From an uncultured Bacilli bacterium (GTDB taxonomy: Bacteria; Bacillota_I; Bacilli_A; RFN20; CAG-631), in contig CAKPXF010000001.1 in the NCBI GenBank assembly GCA_934201705.1, positions 1 to 64,000 of the forward strand: 64,000 nucleotides of DNA, written 5' to 3'. Positions 61,854-64,000 of this stretch are shown here, one piece after another. Numbering within the stretch: the first letter of the stretch is position 1; every line of letters begins with the position of its first letter. Under the pieces are notes generated by a model. The model was not told the origin of the DNA, searched no databases, and saw nothing but the letters and a program-made list of their open reading frames with translations. The position numbers and the translations under genes are program-made.

Positions 61854-63764
61854 TCATTTAATTATTTTAGGGAAAATACCTAATCTTAGCTTGCATGAAG
61901 CAAATGGACAAAGAGTTATTCTTTCGGGTTTTAAATTATCAATTTTATATGCTTTAATTTTAGGAGTAAAGCTAAAATCTCCATGAATTATAAATCTTGG
62001 CTTATTAAAAGCATTATTAGTGGTTAATACTTTATTTTTATTAATTATTTTAAAAGAAGGAATTTTATAAGCTGTTATTTCTATTTTTGAATAAACGCTA
62101 TCTAAATTAAAAGGATTATTATTCTCTATTCCTTTAATGTGTTTAGGATTGGCATTTAAAATATTTATACCATAATTAAAAGGCTCACTTGGTGTCATTT
62201 CATACATCGAATAATTTGAATAAGGAAGTTTTTTTCTTTTGCCTTTCATACCTAAAGTATATAAAATGGCGCCCTTTTTAACAATTACACCAGTATGATT
62301 ATATTCTTTAACTTCAATTTCTGAAGGCATGTATAATTTAATTGAATCATTAGAATAGCAACTTAATTTAATAAATCCTTTTCTTTTTTTTGCATTTATT
62401 TCTTTGCCATTTATATATACTTTATAATATTTAGCCCAAGAAGGAATTCTTAGAAATAAATTAAACTTAGTATTTATAGATGAAGCAAATTCCAATAAAA
62501 CATAATCGTCAAAAGGATAATTACTTATTTGATTACATATAACAACTTGATTATTAATTAATAATTCAGCAGTATTACTTCCATAAAAAATAGTATAAAT
62601 GTCATTTTTATTTTGCATATACATATTAGAAATAAAATTAGGAAAGAATCTATTGACATTTCCAGCGCAGCATTGTGTTTCATGCCCTGGTTTGTAACAC
62701 ATCCAATCACTTCCTTTTCTATAAAAATTATGATTTGAATGTTTAGTTAATATTAATTGATTGACACCTGAAAAGTATTGAAGTGCTTTAAAATCTTCAG
62801 TTACTGAACCAATGCCTGCATTATAAATACAATTTTCAATTAAATCAGCATATTTCCCATTTTTAGTTGCTTTTAATAAATATATTAATGACCAAGTAAA
62901 ATCAGAAACATTGCAGGTTTCATGAGTTTGACTGGCAGAATTTCCACTTAAATATTCATTACTACTATGTAATCCATCAGGAAGTAAATGATATTTACAT
63001 ACTTTTTTATAAGCATTAATAGATGGCGATAAATAACTTTTATTATTAGTGTAAATGTAAAGAATTGCTCCAAGCTTAGCTATTTCATTATAAGTTACAC
63101 CATGCTCGATTGGCTTTTTATTATCATTAAAGCTACTTGCTAAAGTATAATTACTACAATATGTTGGATCTTTATTTGTATCCTTTTGATATAAATTATA
63201 GGTATTAATAGCAAGATTTAATAATTCTTTATTTTTTGTTATTTCATAAACTAATAGCATAGTTTCAATATTTACAACATTTCGACCATTAAAATATGAA
63301 ACCTTACATGATAAATAATGTCGTTGTAAAGCATTAATAATATTTATATCATGGTTATTATGATAAAGGGCTATACAAGCTCTTGCAAAAACAACAAACG
63401 GCCATCTATTGCATTTTCCTACTTCTTTTAAAAAGACAGGTCCTAAATAACCATCCTTATCAGCGTTATTGATTACATTATAAACAATTTTACTGGTTTT
63501 ATCATATAGCCTTTTATCGTTTAAAAGCTTGGCTAATGTAATTGCTCCATCAAGCCAATAGGCAGTTTGTTCAAAAGGAACCCATTTCCATAATGGGTCC
63601 ATTTTGTCTATTTCATCTTTAGGAAATTTATCCCAAGAGTAAGAAACATAAGGCTCTAAGGCATTTTCAATATGCCCTGTTAGTCCTTCTTTTTGTTTTA
63701 TTAAAAATTCTTTAATCCAACCATTTAAGGTTAATTTTATATTATAATTACATAATACACTCAT
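61854..63764 (-). CDS. GH127 (DUF1680) beta-L-arabinofuranosidase-type enzyme
   Basis: The 636-residue protein has no signal peptide. GH127 zinc-site and catalytic residues are visible: SQTHETCNVSDF (Glu282, Cys284) and ETQCCAGNVNRF (Cys365, Cys366), matching the Glu-Cys-Cys-Cys set of HypBA1, where one of the paired Cys acts as nucleophile. The barrel (about 1-400) is followed by beta-sandwiches. Members release beta-L-arabinofuranose; some prefer other sugars. The start has only a weak ribosome site and lies 4 bases after the upstream gene, so it is coupled. Confidence 0.85.
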   Translation of the reverse strand: MSVLCNYNIKLTLNGWIKEFLIKQKEGLTGHIENALEPYVSYSWDKFPKDEIDKMDPLWKWVPFEQTAYWLDGAITLAKLLNDKRLYDKTSKIVYNVINNADKDGYLGPVFLKEVGKCNRWPFVVFARACIALYHNNHDINIINALQRHYLSCKVSYFNGRNVVNIETMLLVYEITKNKELLNLAINTYNLYQKDTNKDPTYCSNYTLASSFNDNKKPIEHGVTYNEIAKLGAILYIYTNNKSYLSPSINAYKKVCKYHLLPDGLHSSNEYLSGNSASQTHETCNVSDFTWSLIYLLKATKNGKYADLIENCIYNAGIGSVTEDFKALQYFSGVNQLILTKHSNHNFYRKGSDWMCYKPGHETQCCAGNVNRFFPNFISNMYMQNKNDIYTIFYGSNTAELLINNQVVICNQISNYPFDDYVLLEFASSINTKFNLFLRIPSWAKYYKVYINGKEINAKKRKGFIKLSCYSNDSIKLYMPSEIEVKEYNHTGVIVKKGAILYTLGMKGKRKKLPYSNYSMYEMTPSEPFNYGINILNANPKHIKGIENNNPFNLDSVYSKIEITAYKIPSFKIINKNKVLTTNNAFNKPRFIIHGDFSFTPKIKAYKIDNLKPERITLCPFASCKLRLGIFPKIIK

Positions 63765-63768
63765 AAAA

Positions 63769-64000
63769 CTACTTATTAGAAACTACTAAAAATCCATTTG
63801 CTGGAACACTTAAGTAAGCAACCTTATTTGAAACATCAATTTCTTTAAAAGATTCAAATGGTAAGCAGTTTCTATCTTCAGGAATTAATGATTCTGTGAC
63901 CTTATAACAACTCATTTTAGAAAGGCTAGTATTTTTATTTACTATAGCTATCTTTTTAATATCGTTTGAAGTATTAGCTATCATATATGACCATTTATTA
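63769..64000 (-). CDS. C-terminal end of a gene continuing past the window
   Basis: The frame is open up to the last base and ends with TAA at 63769. The visible 77 residues are beta-rich: KKIAIVNKNTS, LPFESFKEIDVSN, VAYLSVPANGFLVVSNK. An ending of this sort (a beta-sandwich closing in VPANGFLVV) is common in glycoside hydrolases, but the family cannot be told. It lies 4 bases before the GH127 gene, so it is in the same operon. Confidence 0.55.
   Translation of the reverse strand, partial: NKWSYMIANTSNDIKKIAIVNKNTSLSKMSCYKVTESLIPEDRNCLPFESFKEIDVSNKVAYLSVPANGFLVVSNK

Noticed and set aside
1..64000. Mycoplasma genetic code (TGA read as Trp) given the Mollicutes-like ATPase
   Set aside because: Conserved Trp positions are TGG throughout and TGA ends the genes at 1137, 10705 and 11821.
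1..64000. tRNA, rRNA genes, riboswitches or CRISPR arrays
   Set aside because: No cloverleaf with T-loop consensus, no rRNA blocks, no known riboswitch core or regular repeat array was seen by reading; a covariance-model scan was not possible.

Overview
The window looks like AT-rich Bacillota DNA (by eye under one third G+C) from an uncultured gut-type lineage near the Erysipelotrichia/Mollicutes-like Bacilli. The evidence is strong A/T codon bias, mostly TAA stops, TGG for Trp (standard code), purine-rich Shine-Dalgarno sites, many small lipoproteins with Ser/Asn/Thr-rich linkers, and an MsmX/UgpC-type ATPase enlarged by insertions. Two stretches are visibly richer in G+C and differ in codon use: 1 to about 3800, and about 9860 to 11150. 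Both read as acquired DNA; the first could also be an assembly join, because a TnpB transposase remnant sits at its edge.

Layout. 1-3800: the end of a DUF6273-type protein, a membrane-anchored protein of unknown function, a lipoprotein that ends in an EF-Tu-like domain II/III pair, and decayed gene pieces. 3892-4553: TnpB remnant and a small GNAT. 4550-8616: AraC regulator divergent from a GH106-like enzyme. 8937-9712: frameshifted IS1595-type transposase. 9860-11132: HTH/DUF3990 (ADP-ribosyltransferase-like) fusion plus partner, with a consensus promoter and its own inverted-repeat operator. 11162-11821: 3' fragment of an FtsX-type permease. 11847-12734: alpha/beta-hydrolase lipoprotein.

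13057-32125 (+ strand) is the first glycan locus: a binding protein fused to InlB-type repeats, GH97, a second binding protein, two permeases, their ATPase, a collagen-like lipoprotein, an SGNH/SASA esterase, GH3, a DUF4965/DUF1793 enzyme, a MATE transporter and a LacI regulator. Two promoters in it share a 7-2-7 palindrome and cre/LacI-type sites.

33051-33808 holds two tandem copies of a locus of about 350 bp that resembles par/fst type I toxin-antitoxin systems: a 25-residue hydrophobic peptide, a convergent small RNA with a good promoter, and a shared bidirectional terminator whose loop is the most diverged part.

57630-33822 (- strand, nearly gapless) is the second glycan locus. It holds a repeat lipoprotein, cytosolic GH144, a LacI regulator, two binding proteins, two permease pairs, NHL-TPR-Yip1 and DUF5696 membrane proteins, secreted GH144, a GH94 phosphorylase of 1,2-beta-oligoglucan phosphorylase size, and GH3. 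The combination points to beta-1,2-glucan: cleavage outside, import, then phosphorolysis and hydrolysis inside. No ATPase gene lies in it, so the first locus's ATPase (or one elsewhere) probably serves it. 58041-64000 (- strand) holds a GNAT, a cytidine-deaminase-type enzyme, a small conserved protein, a GH32-like enzyme, an AraC regulator, a GH127 enzyme and the end of another gene.
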